Counted from the first letter of the stretch, positions 1 to 8,822 are shown. The stretch: DNA of 39,246 nucleotides from Bacillota bacterium (GCA_021799275.1 JAJZAT010000027.1:1-39246), one strand, 5' to 3'. Notes: a model not told the origin generated them from the sequence alone. Numbers and translations are program-made.

Positions 1-202
1 CTGATCAGTTCGGCCCTGCATCGCAGTCATCCTCGTCTATCTGACTGCTGACTACTTCGACACCGCTACCTCAAACTCCTTAACCTTATCCTACCAATTG
101 TCAGGACTTTTTCAGCGCTCTCCTAGGTTGCTCGATGCTTCGACGATCGGGCGGGGAACACCTCGCCCTGGCTCCTGGACGAGGAAGTTGGGAGGAAAGC
201 CG

Positions 203-931
203 ATGCGTGTGTCTCTGGACGGCCAGGTTGTGGTGATCACGGGAGCGAGCAGGGGAATCGGCCGGGCGACGGCGCTCGAACTCGGGCGGGCGCATGCGCG
301 TGTCGCGATCCTGGGGCGCGATGAGGCGGCGCTCGCGGAGCTCGAGGGCGAGGTGCGCGCGCTTGGCGCCGAGGTGCGCCGCTATGCGGGAGACCTGCGG
401 GACCACGCACGTTCCGCCGAGATCGCGGAGCAGGTGCGGCGCGATCTCGGGCCGGTCGACGCGCTCGTCAACAACGCCGCCGTCGGCAGGTATGGCGCGT
501 TCCTCGAGCTCGGAGTCGAGGACTGGCGCCAGATGCTCGAGGTGAACGTCCTTGGCCTTGTCGCGATCACGCAGGCCTTCCTGCCGGACATGCTGGCGCG
601 TGGCCGGGGCCACATCCTGAACGTCTCGAGCGTGCAGGGCGTGCGTGCCACCGCGACCTCCTCGGCCTACTCCGCGACGAAGTTCGCCCTGATGGGGCTC
701 AGCGAGTCGCTCGCGCAGGAGGTCGGACCGCAGGGCATCCGCGTCTCCGTGCTCTGCCCCGGCAGCGTCGAGACCGACTTCGACGGCTTCCCAGGCCGAC
801 TCAAACCGAGCGCCATGCTGCCGGAGGAGGTGGCGGACGCGATCCGCGACATGCTCGAGACCGGTGGGCGCGCGCACGTGTCCCAGGTGATGTTGCTGCC
901 GTTCGGGCGCAGAGGCGACGCCTCCTACTGA
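203..931 (+). CDS. SDR-family NAD(P)-dependent oxidoreductase
   Basis: A 242-residue classical short-chain dehydrogenase/reductase, a Rossmann-fold cytosolic enzyme that oxidises or reduces an alcohol/carbonyl with NAD(P)(H). Visible motifs are the TGASRGIG cofactor loop (residues 13-20), an NNAA motif near 90-93, and the catalytic set Ser143, Tyr156, Lys160 in YSATK. A PG(S)VET segment follows, as is common after the sixth strand. The frame stays open up to 98, but the ATG at 203 has a good GGGAGGAAA ribosome binding site and begins just before the Rossmann strand, so this start was chosen. The substrate cannot be read from the sequence. It is convergent with the lipoprotein gene ending at 962. 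Confidence 0.93.
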   Translation: MRVSLDGQVVVITGASRGIGRATALELGRAHARVAILGRDEAALAELEGEVRALGAEVRRYAGDLRDHARSAEIAEQVRRDLGPVDALVNNAAVGRYGAFLELGVEDWRQMLEVNVLGLVAITQAFLPDMLARGRGHILNVSSVQGVRATATSSAYSATKFALMGLSESLAQEVGPQGIRVSVLCPGSVETDFDGFPGRLKPSAMLPEEVADAIRDMLETGGRAHVSQVMLLPFGRRGDASY

Positions 932-961
932 GAGGTCAGGTCGGCGTCGGGTTTGAAGGCG

Positions 962-3292
962 CTACTGCAGACCCGGAAGGTAGCCGTAGTTCACCTGCTG
1001 GAAGCGGACCTTCGTGAACGCCCCGAACACGCGGGCGTAGGCCTGACCGGGGAAGTACACCTTCTGCAGGCCCGGCACGTCGGACGGCACGTAGGTGTCC
1101 CACTGCACGAGGAGCGTGCCGGGGGCCGTCTCCCGCACCCGGACCACCGTGGGCTCTACGCCTTGCGGCAGCTTCGGCGCGACGCGAAGGAGGGTCTCCT
1201 GGCCGAGCACGGCACTGCCTGTGCCGGAGATCGAACGCAGCGCAGCCCGCTCGCCCTGGGACAGGAGGTTCGTCGTCCAGATCGGCTGGAAGTCGAGCGA
1301 GGCCGATCCGAGCGGCTGGACCGTGAAGCGGTAGCGGGGCTCAAGGCGCAGTTTGGCGTCGTAGGCGGAACTGGTGCCGGGATAGCCCTTCTCCACCCGC
1401 TTCAGAAGTGTCCTGTCGCCCGTGAGGTAGTAGAGGGACATGAGGGCCTTGCCGGCCACGCTGTTCCGGGGATCGGCGGCGGCTGCGGCCCGCAGGAGGG
1501 ACTCGGCCTGCCGCTCGAGCTCGTAGGGCGGGTAGAGGTCGCTGCCGGAGCCGTAGTCCGAGAGCTCGACGAGGCTTTCTCCCTCGCCGTAGAGATCGCT
1601 GGCCCGCAAGGCCGCGTTCTTCCCGGCGAGCCGTGCCGCCCGGGCGTAGAGGTTGGCCGCGACGGCGTAGTTGTTGAACTGGGCCTGGTAGCGCATCCAG
1701 GCGGGGCTCGGGTAGGTGCCGCCGCTTGCGAACGCGATGTAGCCGGCGCGCGTGCCCTGCCAAAGACCCATGTAGTAGAGGAGCGGGGTCTGGAAGTTGT
1801 CCTGCGCGAGGCGGAAGGCGCCTTCGGCCGTGCCTTTGGCCTTCGCCAGCGTCTCAAGGCGCTCGGCGGCCCGCAGCTGCCAGGCCACGAAGTAGCGGAG
1901 GAACGGGGTCGCCTGGTAGGAGATGCCCGGCAGCGCATCCGTCAGGGCCTGGGGGTCCGCCGCCAGGGACTCGAGGCCCGCGACGGCCTCGCCGTACCGC
2001 CCCTCGCGCAGGAGGTGGACGGCCCGAGCGTAGCCGAGCAGGGGTCTGAGACCGTTGGGCGCGGCCGGGATCAGCTGCTCGATGCCCTTGCTCGTCATCT
2101 CGACGTCGAGCACCCAGACGAGCCGGCTGGCCGCGTCGTACTGCATGCCGCCGTCCGGCAGGGCAAGCGCCTGGTCGAAGGCCAGCACCGCCTGGCCGTC
2201 GTGATGCCCGATCTCCTCTTCGCGGCCGATGATGTAGGCGATGTCGTCCGCGCCGGGATGCCCCTGCAGGCGGGTCAGAAGGGCCCGCCACTGCGGCAGC
2301 TGCGCGGGGTCGTACTGGGCCTGTCCTTCGAGATAGAAGCCGCACTGGTGGCGGTGGGGGATGCAGCGGTGGACGTCGGTGTAGGGGGTGCCGGTCAGGG
2401 CGGAGACGTCCGCCATGCCCTGGGCGATGTAGCCGTGCGGGTCGGCCTGCTTCACGGCGAGCATCAGCGAGGCCGGCCAGACGATGCCCGCAAAGGTGTG
2501 GTGCCGGTCAGTGAAGGCGGCGAGATCCCGCACAGCGCCCGGCTGGCCGTTCTGCGCCAGGACGACGAGAGCCTGCTCCTGCAGCGCGGGGTCTCGGACG
2601 GTGCTCGCGTAGCGCAGCAGCAGCGGGTACGAGCCCGGTGCGACGCTGTACGTCTCGCCCAGGATCGCCTGCTTGACGGCATCCGTGATCTTGGCGTCCT
2701 TGAGCACCCTGGCGAGCCATGTGGGCGACGAAGGGAGGTAGTAGCCAGCCTGGGCGTCGGTGGCGTCGGTCGCCGGTATGGCGGCGAGCGCCGCGAGCTC
2801 GAGGGCGGTGCCCGCGTGCCCGTTCATGAAGAGGGCCTGTACGGCGGCGCGCACAGCCCAGGGAGGCCCATGGCGGATCTGGGAGAGCAGGAAGGCGGTC
2901 GGCACGGAGACGCCGCTCGGCGGCGCCACGCCATAGCGAACGATGGCCTCCTCGGCGATTGGCAGTGCGAGCGGGCCAGGAAGATCCGCGAGGAGGGACC
3001 AGCCCTGGACGCCCTCAAGGGTGGTGGTCAGGGGATCCTGCTCGAGCGCCGCCTGGATCGCCCGGGCGAACCGCCTTGGCTGGGCGTGCAGCACCTTGCT
3101 GGCGGCGCGTGAGGGCGGCATGCCCTGGAGGGAGCTCGCGAGCGCCGACCGATAGGCGCGAGCGAAGGCGGAAGAGGACGCGGATGTGGCGTCGGCGGCG
3201 GACGGGCGCGTCTGCACGGCGACGCTGCCGCAGCCGGCCAAGGTCAAGGCGGCGAGGACGGCCATCAGGGCGGGGGCTTGGCGGGTCTTCAT
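962..3292 (-). CDS. large helical-repeat (TPR-like) lipoprotein
   Basis: A 776-residue predicted exported lipoprotein. The signal peptide starts MKTRQAPALM, has a hydrophobic core and ends in the lipobox LAGC with the lipidated cysteine at residue 21. The mature protein is Ala/Leu-rich and reads as a long chain of paired amphipathic helices of TPR or Sel1-like character, with recurring ALE/AAE, LYARAARLAG and LLRAAAAADP segments. The C-terminal ~100 residues look beta-rich and end YGYLPGLQ. The frame is open far upstream to 4099, but the lipoprotein signal fixes the start at 3292, behind GAGAGG. No catalytic motif was recognised, including none for lytic transglycosylases. The likely role is a cell-surface scaffold or assembly factor, which is inference. 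Confidence 0.8.
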   Translation of the reverse strand: MKTRQAPALMAVLAALTLAGCGSVAVQTRPSAADATSASSSAFARAYRSALASSLQGMPPSRAASKVLHAQPRRFARAIQAALEQDPLTTTLEGVQGWSLLADLPGPLALPIAEEAIVRYGVAPPSGVSVPTAFLLSQIRHGPPWAVRAAVQALFMNGHAGTALELAALAAIPATDATDAQAGYYLPSSPTWLARVLKDAKITDAVKQAILGETYSVAPGSYPLLLRYASTVRDPALQEQALVVLAQNGQPGAVRDLAAFTDRHHTFAGIVWPASLMLAVKQADPHGYIAQGMADVSALTGTPYTDVHRCIPHRHQCGFYLEGQAQYDPAQLPQWRALLTRLQGHPGADDIAYIIGREEEIGHHDGQAVLAFDQALALPDGGMQYDAASRLVWVLDVEMTSKGIEQLIPAAPNGLRPLLGYARAVHLLREGRYGEAVAGLESLAADPQALTDALPGISYQATPFLRYFVAWQLRAAERLETLAKAKGTAEGAFRLAQDNFQTPLLYYMGLWQGTRAGYIAFASGGTYPSPAWMRYQAQFNNYAVAANLYARAARLAGKNAALRASDLYGEGESLVELSDYGSGSDLYPPYELERQAESLLRAAAAADPRNSVAGKALMSLYYLTGDRTLLKRVEKGYPGTSSAYDAKLRLEPRYRFTVQPLGSASLDFQPIWTTNLLSQGERAALRSISGTGSAVLGQETLLRVAPKLPQGVEPTVVRVRETAPGTLLVQWDTYVPSDVPGLQKVYFPGQAYARVFGAFTKVRFQQVNYGYLPGLQ

Positions 3293-3408
3293 CCTGGCAC
3301 GTCCTCTCGGGGGAGTGGAAGCATGGCGTGGGTCATGCCGAAGACGCAGCGGTCGCAAAGGAGAACGTCTGGTCCGAGCGTCAGGTTGCGCTGCGTGAGG
3401 AAGGCCCT

Positions 3409-4215
3409 TCAGCCCAGCCACGCCTTGAGGACGGCGTCGAAGGCCTGCGTGCGCTCGAGGTTCGGCAGGTGCGCGGCTCCCTCGATCACCGCATAGCGGG
3501 CAGCGGGGATCAGGCGGTGCATTTCGGCCGCGGCCCGCTGGATCTCGGGCACGTCCTCGTCGCCGACGACGATGAGTGTCGGGACCCGCAGCGAGGCGAT
3601 CCGCTCGAGCGCGGACCAGTTCCCGTCGAGACACTCGGCGCCGTTCTCGGGCCGGTCGGTTCTCGCGAGGAGCTCGCGGGCTCTCGCGAGGTACCCGGGA
3701 TCCACGTCGACAGGATCGCGACCGGGGCCCACCAGCCAGAGCCTCTCCATCAGGGCCAGGGCTTGCCGGGATTCGCCGGACGCGATGGCGTCGTCGGTCG
3801 CCCTCAAGAGTTCCTCGACCTGCGGCGGATTGCCGCCCTCGTAGCCGGGAAGGTTCGAGGCCACGAGCACGAGCCTCTCGACGCGCTCGGGATGATCGAG
3901 GGCAATGCGCAGGGCGATGCCGCCGCCGAAGGAACAGCCCATGCAGGCTCCCTGCTCGACGCCGAGCGCATCCATGATGCGGAGGACGTCGTCCGCGTAG
4001 CTGAAGGGACCGGGGACATGCGGCGTGTCGCCGTGGCCGCGCCAGTCCCAGCGCAGCACCCGGAAGCGCTCCCTGAGCCACGCCCACTGGGGGTCCCACA
4101 TGTGCCGGTCCGAGACGCCCGCGTGCAGCAGGAAGAAGGCTGGCCCCGCGCCCGCTTCCTCGACCGTCGCGGTGACTCCGCCTGAAAGCTCGATCTCGTG
4201 CGTGCGCACGTCCAT
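3409..4215 (-). CDS. alpha/beta hydrolase (3-oxoadipate enol-lactonase-like)
   Basis: A 268-residue alpha/beta-hydrolase-fold enzyme. The nucleophile elbow GCSFGG gives Ser95, the acid is probably Asp221 in GDEDVPE, and the catalytic histidine is His249 in GAAHLPN. The oxyanion-side motif LLHAG (29-33) and the WRGHGDT segment (58-64) are typical of the enol-lactonase, haloperoxidase and esterase branch, so the exact substrate is unknown. An ATG two codons earlier (4221) directly abuts the AAGGAGG ribosome binding site. The second ATG, at 4215, has a 6-base spacer and was preferred. It is co-directional with the downstream lipoprotein gene, 116 bases away. Confidence 0.88.
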   Translation of the reverse strand: MDVRTHEIELSGGVTATVEEAGAGPAFFLLHAGVSDRHMWDPQWAWLRERFRVLRWDWRGHGDTPHVPGPFSYADDVLRIMDALGVEQGACMGCSFGGGIALRIALDHPERVERLVLVASNLPGYEGGNPPQVEELLRATDDAIASGESRQALALMERLWLVGPGRDPVDVDPGYLARARELLARTDRPENGAECLDGNWSALERIASLRVPTLIVVGDEDVPEIQRAAAEMHRLIPAARYAVIEGAAHLPNLERTQAFDAVLKAWLG

Positions 4216-4271
4216 GGCCATCCTCCTTGCCCGCGGGCGCCCAGCGGGACGCGCGGCGCCTTGGCGGGAGC

Positions 4272-5252
4272 TCAGCGGAATCCGAGCACCGGGTGCGGGA
4301 CGTAGGGCTCCTCGAGCCGCGCGATCTCTTCCGCGCCGAGCTGGACGTCGAGGGCCGCGACGGCGTCGTCCAGGTGCCGGAGCTTCGTGGCGCCGACGAT
4401 CGGCGCCGTCACCGGAGCCTTCTGCAGCACCCAGGCGAGGGCGATCTGGGCCATCGGCACGCCGCGCGCGGCCGCCACGTCAGCGACGCGCGGCACCACC
4501 TGACGGTCCGCCTCCGCCATCGCCTCGTAGAGCGAGTCGCCGAAGGGGTCCCGCTCCTTGCGCTTCGATGTCTCGTCCCAGGGGCGGGCGAGGCGACCGC
4601 GCGCCAAGGGGCTCCAGGGGATGACACCGATGCCCTGCGAGGCGCAGAGCGGCAGCATCTCCCGTTCCTCCTCCCGGTAGAGCAGGTTCACGTAGTTCTG
4701 CATCGAGACGAACCTCGCCCAGCCGCGCCGCTCCTGGATGGAGAGCGCCTGCATGAACTGCCAGGCGTACATCGACGAGGCGCCGATGTAGCGGGCCTTG
4801 CCCGCCCGCACGACGTCGTTCAGGGCCTCGAGCGTCTCCTCGATCGGCGTCTGGTAGTCCCAGCGGTGAATCTGGTAGAGGTCGACGTAGTCGACGCCGA
4901 GGCGCCTCAGGCTGTGGTCGATCTCGCTCAGGATGGCCTTGCGCGAGAGGCCCTGGCCGTTCGGGCCCGGATGCATGCGGCCGTTCACCTTGGTCGCGAG
5001 CACGATCTCGTCGCGGTGGGCGAAGTCCCGAAGGGCGCGTCCGACGATCTCCTCGCTTGTCCCGTCCGAGTACACGTTGGCGGTGTCGAAGAAGTTGATG
5101 CCGAGCTCGAGACCCTTGCGGATGAAGGGACGGCTCTCCTCCTCGTTAAGGGACCAGGAGTGGTTGCCGCGTTCGGGCTGGCCGTAACTCATGCAGCCGA
5201 GACAGATGCGGGAAACTTCGAGGCCGGTGTGGCCCAAGCGAACGTACTCCAT
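4272..5252 (-). CDS. aldo/keto reductase
   Basis: A 326-residue (beta/alpha)8-barrel NADPH-dependent oxidoreductase. The catalytic tetrad is complete: Asp56 and Tyr61 in FFDTANVY, Lys88 in LATKVNG, and His129 in YQIHRWD. The IPWSPLARGRL segment is the usual loop near the nucleotide site, and GASSMYAWQ matches the family's strand-6 motif. It resembles the bacterial YajO/IolS-type general-stress or sugar-aldehyde reductases, but the substrate cannot be assigned. The start is the ATG preceded by AAAGGGCGG. It ends 56 bases before the hydrolase gene on the same strand, so the two may be cotranscribed. Confidence 0.93.
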   Translation of the reverse strand: MEYVRLGHTGLEVSRICLGCMSYGQPERGNHSWSLNEEESRPFIRKGLELGINFFDTANVYSDGTSEEIVGRALRDFAHRDEIVLATKVNGRMHPGPNGQGLSRKAILSEIDHSLRRLGVDYVDLYQIHRWDYQTPIEETLEALNDVVRAGKARYIGASSMYAWQFMQALSIQERRGWARFVSMQNYVNLLYREEEREMLPLCASQGIGVIPWSPLARGRLARPWDETSKRKERDPFGDSLYEAMAEADRQVVPRVADVAAARGVPMAQIALAWVLQKAPVTAPIVGATKLRHLDDAVAALDVQLGAEEIARLEEPYVPHPVLGFR

Positions 5253-5405
5253 GGCTGCCGCCCTTTCGTCCGGTCACGTGCGGGAAGCGCGCGTCAGGCG
5301 GCTCCCAGGTGTACCCTGATTCAGATCATAGCGCAGGCCAGGCACAACGGAGCGGTTCGTCGGGGCGGATCTGGCTGGAGGCAGTGCTCGGTCCGTGGGC
5401 GTGGG

Positions 5406-5421
5406 ATGTGATATATTACAT
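5406..5421 (+). promoter_or_regulatory. probable GntR operator overlapping -10 of a leaderless gene
   Basis: The 16-base imperfect palindrome ATGTGATATATTACAT ends two bases before the ATG of the GntR regulator. It contains TATATT (5412-5417), placed so that transcription would start on or next to that ATG. There is no ribosome binding site, which suggests a leaderless transcript. A regulator binding here would block its own promoter. No convincing -35 box is visible. Confidence 0.5.
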
Positions 5422-5423
5422 GC

Positions 5424-6080
5424 ATGACTGACCTGCCACGGATCGATCAGGTGTCCCTCCGCGAGCGTGCCCACCGTGTCCTGCAGCGGGCGATCGTCCG
5501 CGGGGAGCTGCCTCCGGGAACGCGCCTGCGTGACCAGGAGCTGGCGGAGCAGATGGGGCTCAGCCGCACGCCGGTTCGGGAGGCGCTGCAGCGGCTGGAG
5601 GAGGAGGGGCTCGTGCAGACGGCGGCGCGCTCGCAGACGGTCGTCGCGCCGCTGGAGGCGCGGACGGCCAGGGAGGCGTTTCCTGTGGTCGCGGCGCTGC
5701 ACGCGCTCGCCGCGCGCGAGGCCGCGCCGGCGTGGCGAAGGGTGGACACTGCGGCGCTCCAGGCGGCCAACGAGGCGCTTCTCAGGGCTCTCCGGACGGG
5801 TGACGCCGAGGCTGGCATCGCGGCCGACGACGCGTTCCACGGCGTCTTCGTCGCGCGGGCGCAGAACGCCGAGCTCGCGTCGGTCCTCGAGGGACTGATG
5901 CCCAAGGTGCGGCGGCTCGAGTGGCTGCAGTTCAGTTCCCTCGGCGGACGCGCCTCGGTGGCCCAGCATGCGCAGATCATCGAGGAGGTGGGCCGGGGAG
6001 GGGACGGCGTGGCCCGTCTGGTCGAGGAGAACTGGCTCAGTCTCGGCAGCCTGATCGCAAATTCGCTGCAAGGAGCGTGA
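5424..6080 (+). CDS. GntR-family transcriptional regulator (FCD/FadR type)
   Basis: A 218-residue regulator. The N-terminal winged helix (about residues 10-75) contains IVRGELPPGTRL, ELAEQMGLSRTPVREAL and LEEEGLV, the classic GntR signature. The C-terminal all-helical FCD-type ligand domain has an acidic/His segment AADDAFHGVFVARAQN and a later His, compatible with metal-assisted carboxylate binding. The ATG at 5424 has no ribosome binding site. The near-palindrome at 5406-5421 overlaps the putative -10 element, pointing to autoregulation and leaderless initiation. The SHMT-like enzyme gene starts 5 bases after its stop, so the pair very likely forms an operon and the regulator probably senses a substrate or product of that enzyme (inference). 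Confidence 0.9.
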   Translation: MTDLPRIDQVSLRERAHRVLQRAIVRGELPPGTRLRDQELAEQMGLSRTPVREALQRLEEEGLVQTAARSQTVVAPLEARTAREAFPVVAALHALAAREAAPAWRRVDTAALQAANEALLRALRTGDAEAGIAADDAFHGVFVARAQNAELASVLEGLMPKVRRLEWLQFSSLGGRASVAQHAQIIEEVGRGGDGVARLVEENWLSLGSLIANSLQGA

Positions 6081-6085
6081 GGCCT

Positions 6086-7438
6086 GTGGCCACGAGAATC
6101 GAGGTCCACGACGTGACGCGGCTCGGCTGGGCGCGGGAACGGATCGATGGGGCGACCTCGCCGCGGCAGATGCTGGACGAGGTGGTGGAAGCCGTCGTGC
6201 GCAATGCCACCTGGCGCGGCGCGGAATGCCTCAACCTCCTGGCGCCGGAGGCGCCGATGAGCCCGACGGTGCGGGCGCTCCTGTCCGCGGAGGTGGGGCA
6301 GCGGGCCGCGGAGGGGCACATCGGCCCGGAACAGCGCTGGTTCGCGGGAACGCGCCACATCGACGAGATCGAGGCGCTCTGCGTCGAGTTGCTTAAGGAA
6401 GTGTTCCATGCCGACTACGCGGATCACCGCCTGGTCGCCAGCATGATCGGGAACCTCACGGTCTACACCGCCATGACGCGACCGGGCGACACGGTGATGA
6501 GCCTGACGCAGCCGGTGGGCGGCCACTCCAGCAACCGCCCGGACGGGCCGGCGGGCGTGCGGGGCCTGAGGGTCGAGGACGTGCCGACGGATCCGCGGGA
6601 GCTCACGGTGGACGTCGACGCCTTCGCCGACGCCGCCCGGCGCCTCAGGCCGACGCTCGTGGCGCTCGGGGCGTCGATGACGCTCTTTCCCTTGCCGGTG
6701 CGCGAGATCGCCGAGATCATCCGGCCCTGGGGCGGACGCGTGTTCTTCGACGGCGCCCACCAGCTCGGACTGATCGCCGGCGGCCAGTTCCAGGACCCGC
6801 TGGCGGAGGGCGCCGCGGTCCTGACGGGTTCGGCCGGCAAGACCTTCAGCGGCCCGCAGAGCGGCGTGATCGTCTGGAACGACCCGTCCCTCACCGAGCC
6901 GCTGACCACGGCGATCTTCCCCACCCTCGCCGCGACGCACCAGGTCAACCGCGTGGCGGCCCTGGCGGCGGCCGCCGCCGAGTTCCTCGCCTTCGGCGAG
7001 GCCTACATGGCCCAGATCGTCCGCAACGCCCAGGCGCTGGCCGCCGCCTTGCAGGCGCAGGGCGTCACGATGCTCGGGGCCCACAAGGGTTTCACGCGCA
7101 CGCACCAGGCGATCGCCGACGTCAGGGAGCATGGCGGTGGCCTCAGGGTGGCGCAGCTCCTCGAGGGCGCCAACATCATCGTCAACAAGAACCTCCTGCC
7201 CTCCGACACGCCCAGGGACTGGGACCGTCCCGGCGGTGTGCGCATCGGCACGACGGAGGTCACGCGCTGGGGCATGCAGGAAGGGGAGATGGAGGCGATC
7301 GCGGGCTACATCGCGGACGTGCTGCACGGGCGCCGCCCGGCGAACCTGGTCCGCAAGGACGTGATCGCCCTCAGGCGTTCCTTCCCGGCCCTGCAGTACT
7401 GCTATCCGCTCGCCGCGGGCGCGGCGCCGTCCCTGTAG
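6086..7438 (+). CDS. SHMT-like PLP-dependent enzyme
   Basis: A 450-residue fold-type I PLP enzyme of the serine hydroxymethyltransferase clan. Landmarks are EQRWFAGTRHIDEIE (82-96), GHSSNRP (146-152), the PLP-contacting FDGAHQLGLIAGG (Asp222, His225) and the Schiff-base lysine Lys252 in LTGSAGKTFSGPQSG. The core spacing matches SHMT, but the loops differ from GlyA (TTTTHKTLRGP in GlyA). A related aldolase/transaldolase or alpha-methylserine-type hydroxymethyltransferase is therefore as likely as housekeeping GlyA. The GTG start at 6086 follows AAGGAG and sits 5 bases after the regulator's stop. The frame is open to 5921, but that extension overlaps the regulator and was dropped. Confidence 0.85.
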   Translation: MATRIEVHDVTRLGWARERIDGATSPRQMLDEVVEAVVRNATWRGAECLNLLAPEAPMSPTVRALLSAEVGQRAAEGHIGPEQRWFAGTRHIDEIEALCVELLKEVFHADYADHRLVASMIGNLTVYTAMTRPGDTVMSLTQPVGGHSSNRPDGPAGVRGLRVEDVPTDPRELTVDVDAFADAARRLRPTLVALGASMTLFPLPVREIAEIIRPWGGRVFFDGAHQLGLIAGGQFQDPLAEGAAVLTGSAGKTFSGPQSGVIVWNDPSLTEPLTTAIFPTLAATHQVNRVAALAAAAAEFLAFGEAYMAQIVRNAQALAAALQAQGVTMLGAHKGFTRTHQAIADVREHGGGLRVAQLLEGANIIVNKNLLPSDTPRDWDRPGGVRIGTTEVTRWGMQEGEMEAIAGYIADVLHGRRPANLVRKDVIALRRSFPALQYCYPLAAGAAPSL

Positions 7439-7473
7439 GCCTGGCACGACACAAAGCGATCGCAATGGACGAA

Positions 7474-7496
7474 GAGCCGCCGCTTGTCGGCGGCTC
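7474..7496 (+). terminator. hairpin after the SHMT-like gene
   Basis: A perfect 9-bp stem, GAGCCGCCG / CGGCGGCTC, with loop CTTGT lies 35 bases after the stop. No U-tract follows, so efficiency as an intrinsic terminator is uncertain. Confidence 0.5.
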
Positions 7497-7647
7497 GGCG
7501 CATGGCGGGGCCTGATGCGAGGCAGCGGCGCGCGTAGGCAGGGTCTCGACGGACCGGCCGATTGACCTGCGGACGAGCCAGGACCCGGCTCCCGGCGGGA
7601 GAAGACCGCAGCAGGCATCGTGCAATCGGTGGGGACGGAGGCGCGTC

Positions 7648-8010
7648 ATGCGCGTGGTGGCGTTGGTGCTGGGGATCCTTGGCGCGGTGTTCGGATTCTT
7701 CGGGGCTCTTCTCGCCGAGGGCGTGGGCGGGCTCGGCAGCGCCTTTGGCGTCGCGAACGCGCACCTCATCATGGGACTCGGTTTCCTCGCGTTCGCGGCG
7801 GCGATCGTCGGTCTCATCGGCGCCATCCTCGCCATGAGCGCGCCGCGGGCGGCCTGGATCATGCTGCTGATCGCGTCGGTCCTGGTCGTGATCGCGATCT
7901 CCGCGTTCGCCACGCCGGCCGCGCTGCTGTTCCTGGTCGCCATGGTGTTCGCGATCCTCGAGGACCGCCGCCGGCGGCAAGCCGGGACCGGATCCAAGCA
8001 GTCGCTCTGA
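7648..8010 (+). CDS. small four-helix membrane protein (DUF4064-like)
   Basis: A 120-residue integral membrane protein with four hydrophobic segments at about residues 2-25, 38-62, 68-87 and 89-104, ending in a basic tail EDRRRRQAGTGSKQSL. The layout, with a Gly-rich first helix and a Met-Gly-Leu-Gly second segment, resembles the DUF4064 small membrane proteins of Firmicutes, whose function is unknown. The ATG at 7648 follows GGACGGAGG. It stands alone and is followed by a strong 16-bp hairpin shared with the convergent gene. Confidence 0.8.
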   Translation: MRVVALVLGILGAVFGFFGALLAEGVGGLGSAFGVANAHLIMGLGFLAFAAAIVGLIGAILAMSAPRAAWIMLLIASVLVVIAISAFATPAALLFLVAMVFAILEDRRRRQAGTGSKQSL

Positions 8011-8039
8011 GCCCGCGTCTGCATCCTGGGTCAAGAGAT

Positions 8040-8077
8040 CGAGGGCAGGAGCGCCGAACTTGGCGCTCCTGCCCTCG
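8040..8077. terminator. bidirectional terminator
   Basis: A perfect 16-bp stem (8040-8055 with 8062-8077) closes on loop GAACTT between two convergent genes. It probably serves both, although U-tracts are weak on either strand. Confidence 0.75.
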
Positions 8078-8101
8078 TATGCGGAAGTCGGGAGGTAGGG
8101 T

Positions 8102-8563
8102 CTAGTACACGTCGCCATCCACGGCGTCGGCCGCCGTGCCGTACTCGTCGTAGATGCCGTTGGCAGCCGTCCGGAGCTGGCTGCTGTAGGCCTCGTTGAT
8201 CGGCCCGTTGGCGTTCGCGGTGACGTTGTAGGCACCGTTCGCGTTGGTGGCGTCGTAGGCGCGGCCGCTCGTGGCGTCGTACGCGTTCACGAGGCCGCCG
8301 CGCGTGGCGTTGTAGGCGCCATAGCTGTCGGTGCCGGCGTTGAACGCCGAGCCCGTGCCGGTGGCGCCGGGGTAGGCGCTGTTCGTGCCGCGGTAGGGCG
8401 CCGAGACGGGGTTTTGCACGCCGCGTGGCGGAGTCGTGGCCGTGAACGCGTTCACCGGGTCGGCGTACCCGCGCGTGTTGATGTTCTGCATCGCGGCCGG
8501 ATAGCCGACGTACCTGTTTTCCTCACCGCGCTCGATCAGACGCGGACGCCTGCGTCGACTCAT
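8102..8563 (-). CDS. Asn/Tyr/Ala-rich repeat protein, unknown function
   Basis: A 153-residue protein without recognisable homology. After a basic start (MSRRRRPRLIERG) it becomes low-complexity and rich in Ala, Asn, Gly, Thr and Tyr. It carries an AY[N/D]xT motif four times, at about residues 83, 94, 102 and 111. It contains no Lys, Cys, Trp or His. There is no signal peptide or membrane helix. The composition is reminiscent of spore-coat, exosporium or adhesive structural proteins, but that is only a compositional analogy. Three ATGs lie behind AAGGAGG. The third, at 8563, has the best spacing (9 bases), while the first overlaps the ribosome binding site. The repeats are also visible in DNA as imperfect copies of GTGGCGTCGTAGGCG on the plus strand. 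Confidence 0.7.
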   Translation of the reverse strand: MSRRRRPRLIERGEENRYVGYPAAMQNINTRGYADPVNAFTATTPPRGVQNPVSAPYRGTNSAYPGATGTGSAFNAGTDSYGAYNATRGGLVNAYDATSGRAYDATNANGAYNVTANANGPINEAYSSQLRTAANGIYDEYGTAADAVDGDVY

Positions 8564-8790
8564 CTGCATCATCCTCCTTCGCTCAAAGTTTCGCGTGCGG
8601 CGTCCTCGGGCACACGTAAGGACCTGTGGACCCATCGCCAGGGCCCGGCATCGCTGCCGTGGAAGGCGCCTCGAGCGTGCATGGACGCGGCGGCCCGAAC
8701 GGGACGCCATGCGCCTCGGCGGCCTGGCTTCCCTGACCGGCAAGGCGTCGCGCTTGCCATAAACCGCCGCCATGGCCCGTAGGCGGCGAA

Positions 8791-8822
8791 GAGCCCCGCG
8801 TCCCTCGAAGGGCGCGGGGCTC
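8791..8822 (-). terminator. terminator downstream of tiny peptide 1
   Basis: A 10-bp stem GAGCCCCGCG / CGCGGGGCTC is extended by CCCT/AGGG around loop CGA, with one bulged base. It lies 24 bases past the stop of the peptide at 8846-8923. The same GAGCCCCG/CGGGGCTC stem recurs at 12337-12367 behind the second peptide. Confidence 0.7.

Noticed and set aside
1-97. Possible 5' end of a minus-strand gene (ATG at 21 or 30, running off the left edge)
   Set aside because: Too few codons and a poor ribosome binding site.
3293-4099. N-terminal extension of the 962-3292 lipoprotein to 4099
   Set aside because: The extension overlaps the hydrolase gene and precedes a perfect signal peptide with lipobox and ribosome binding site.
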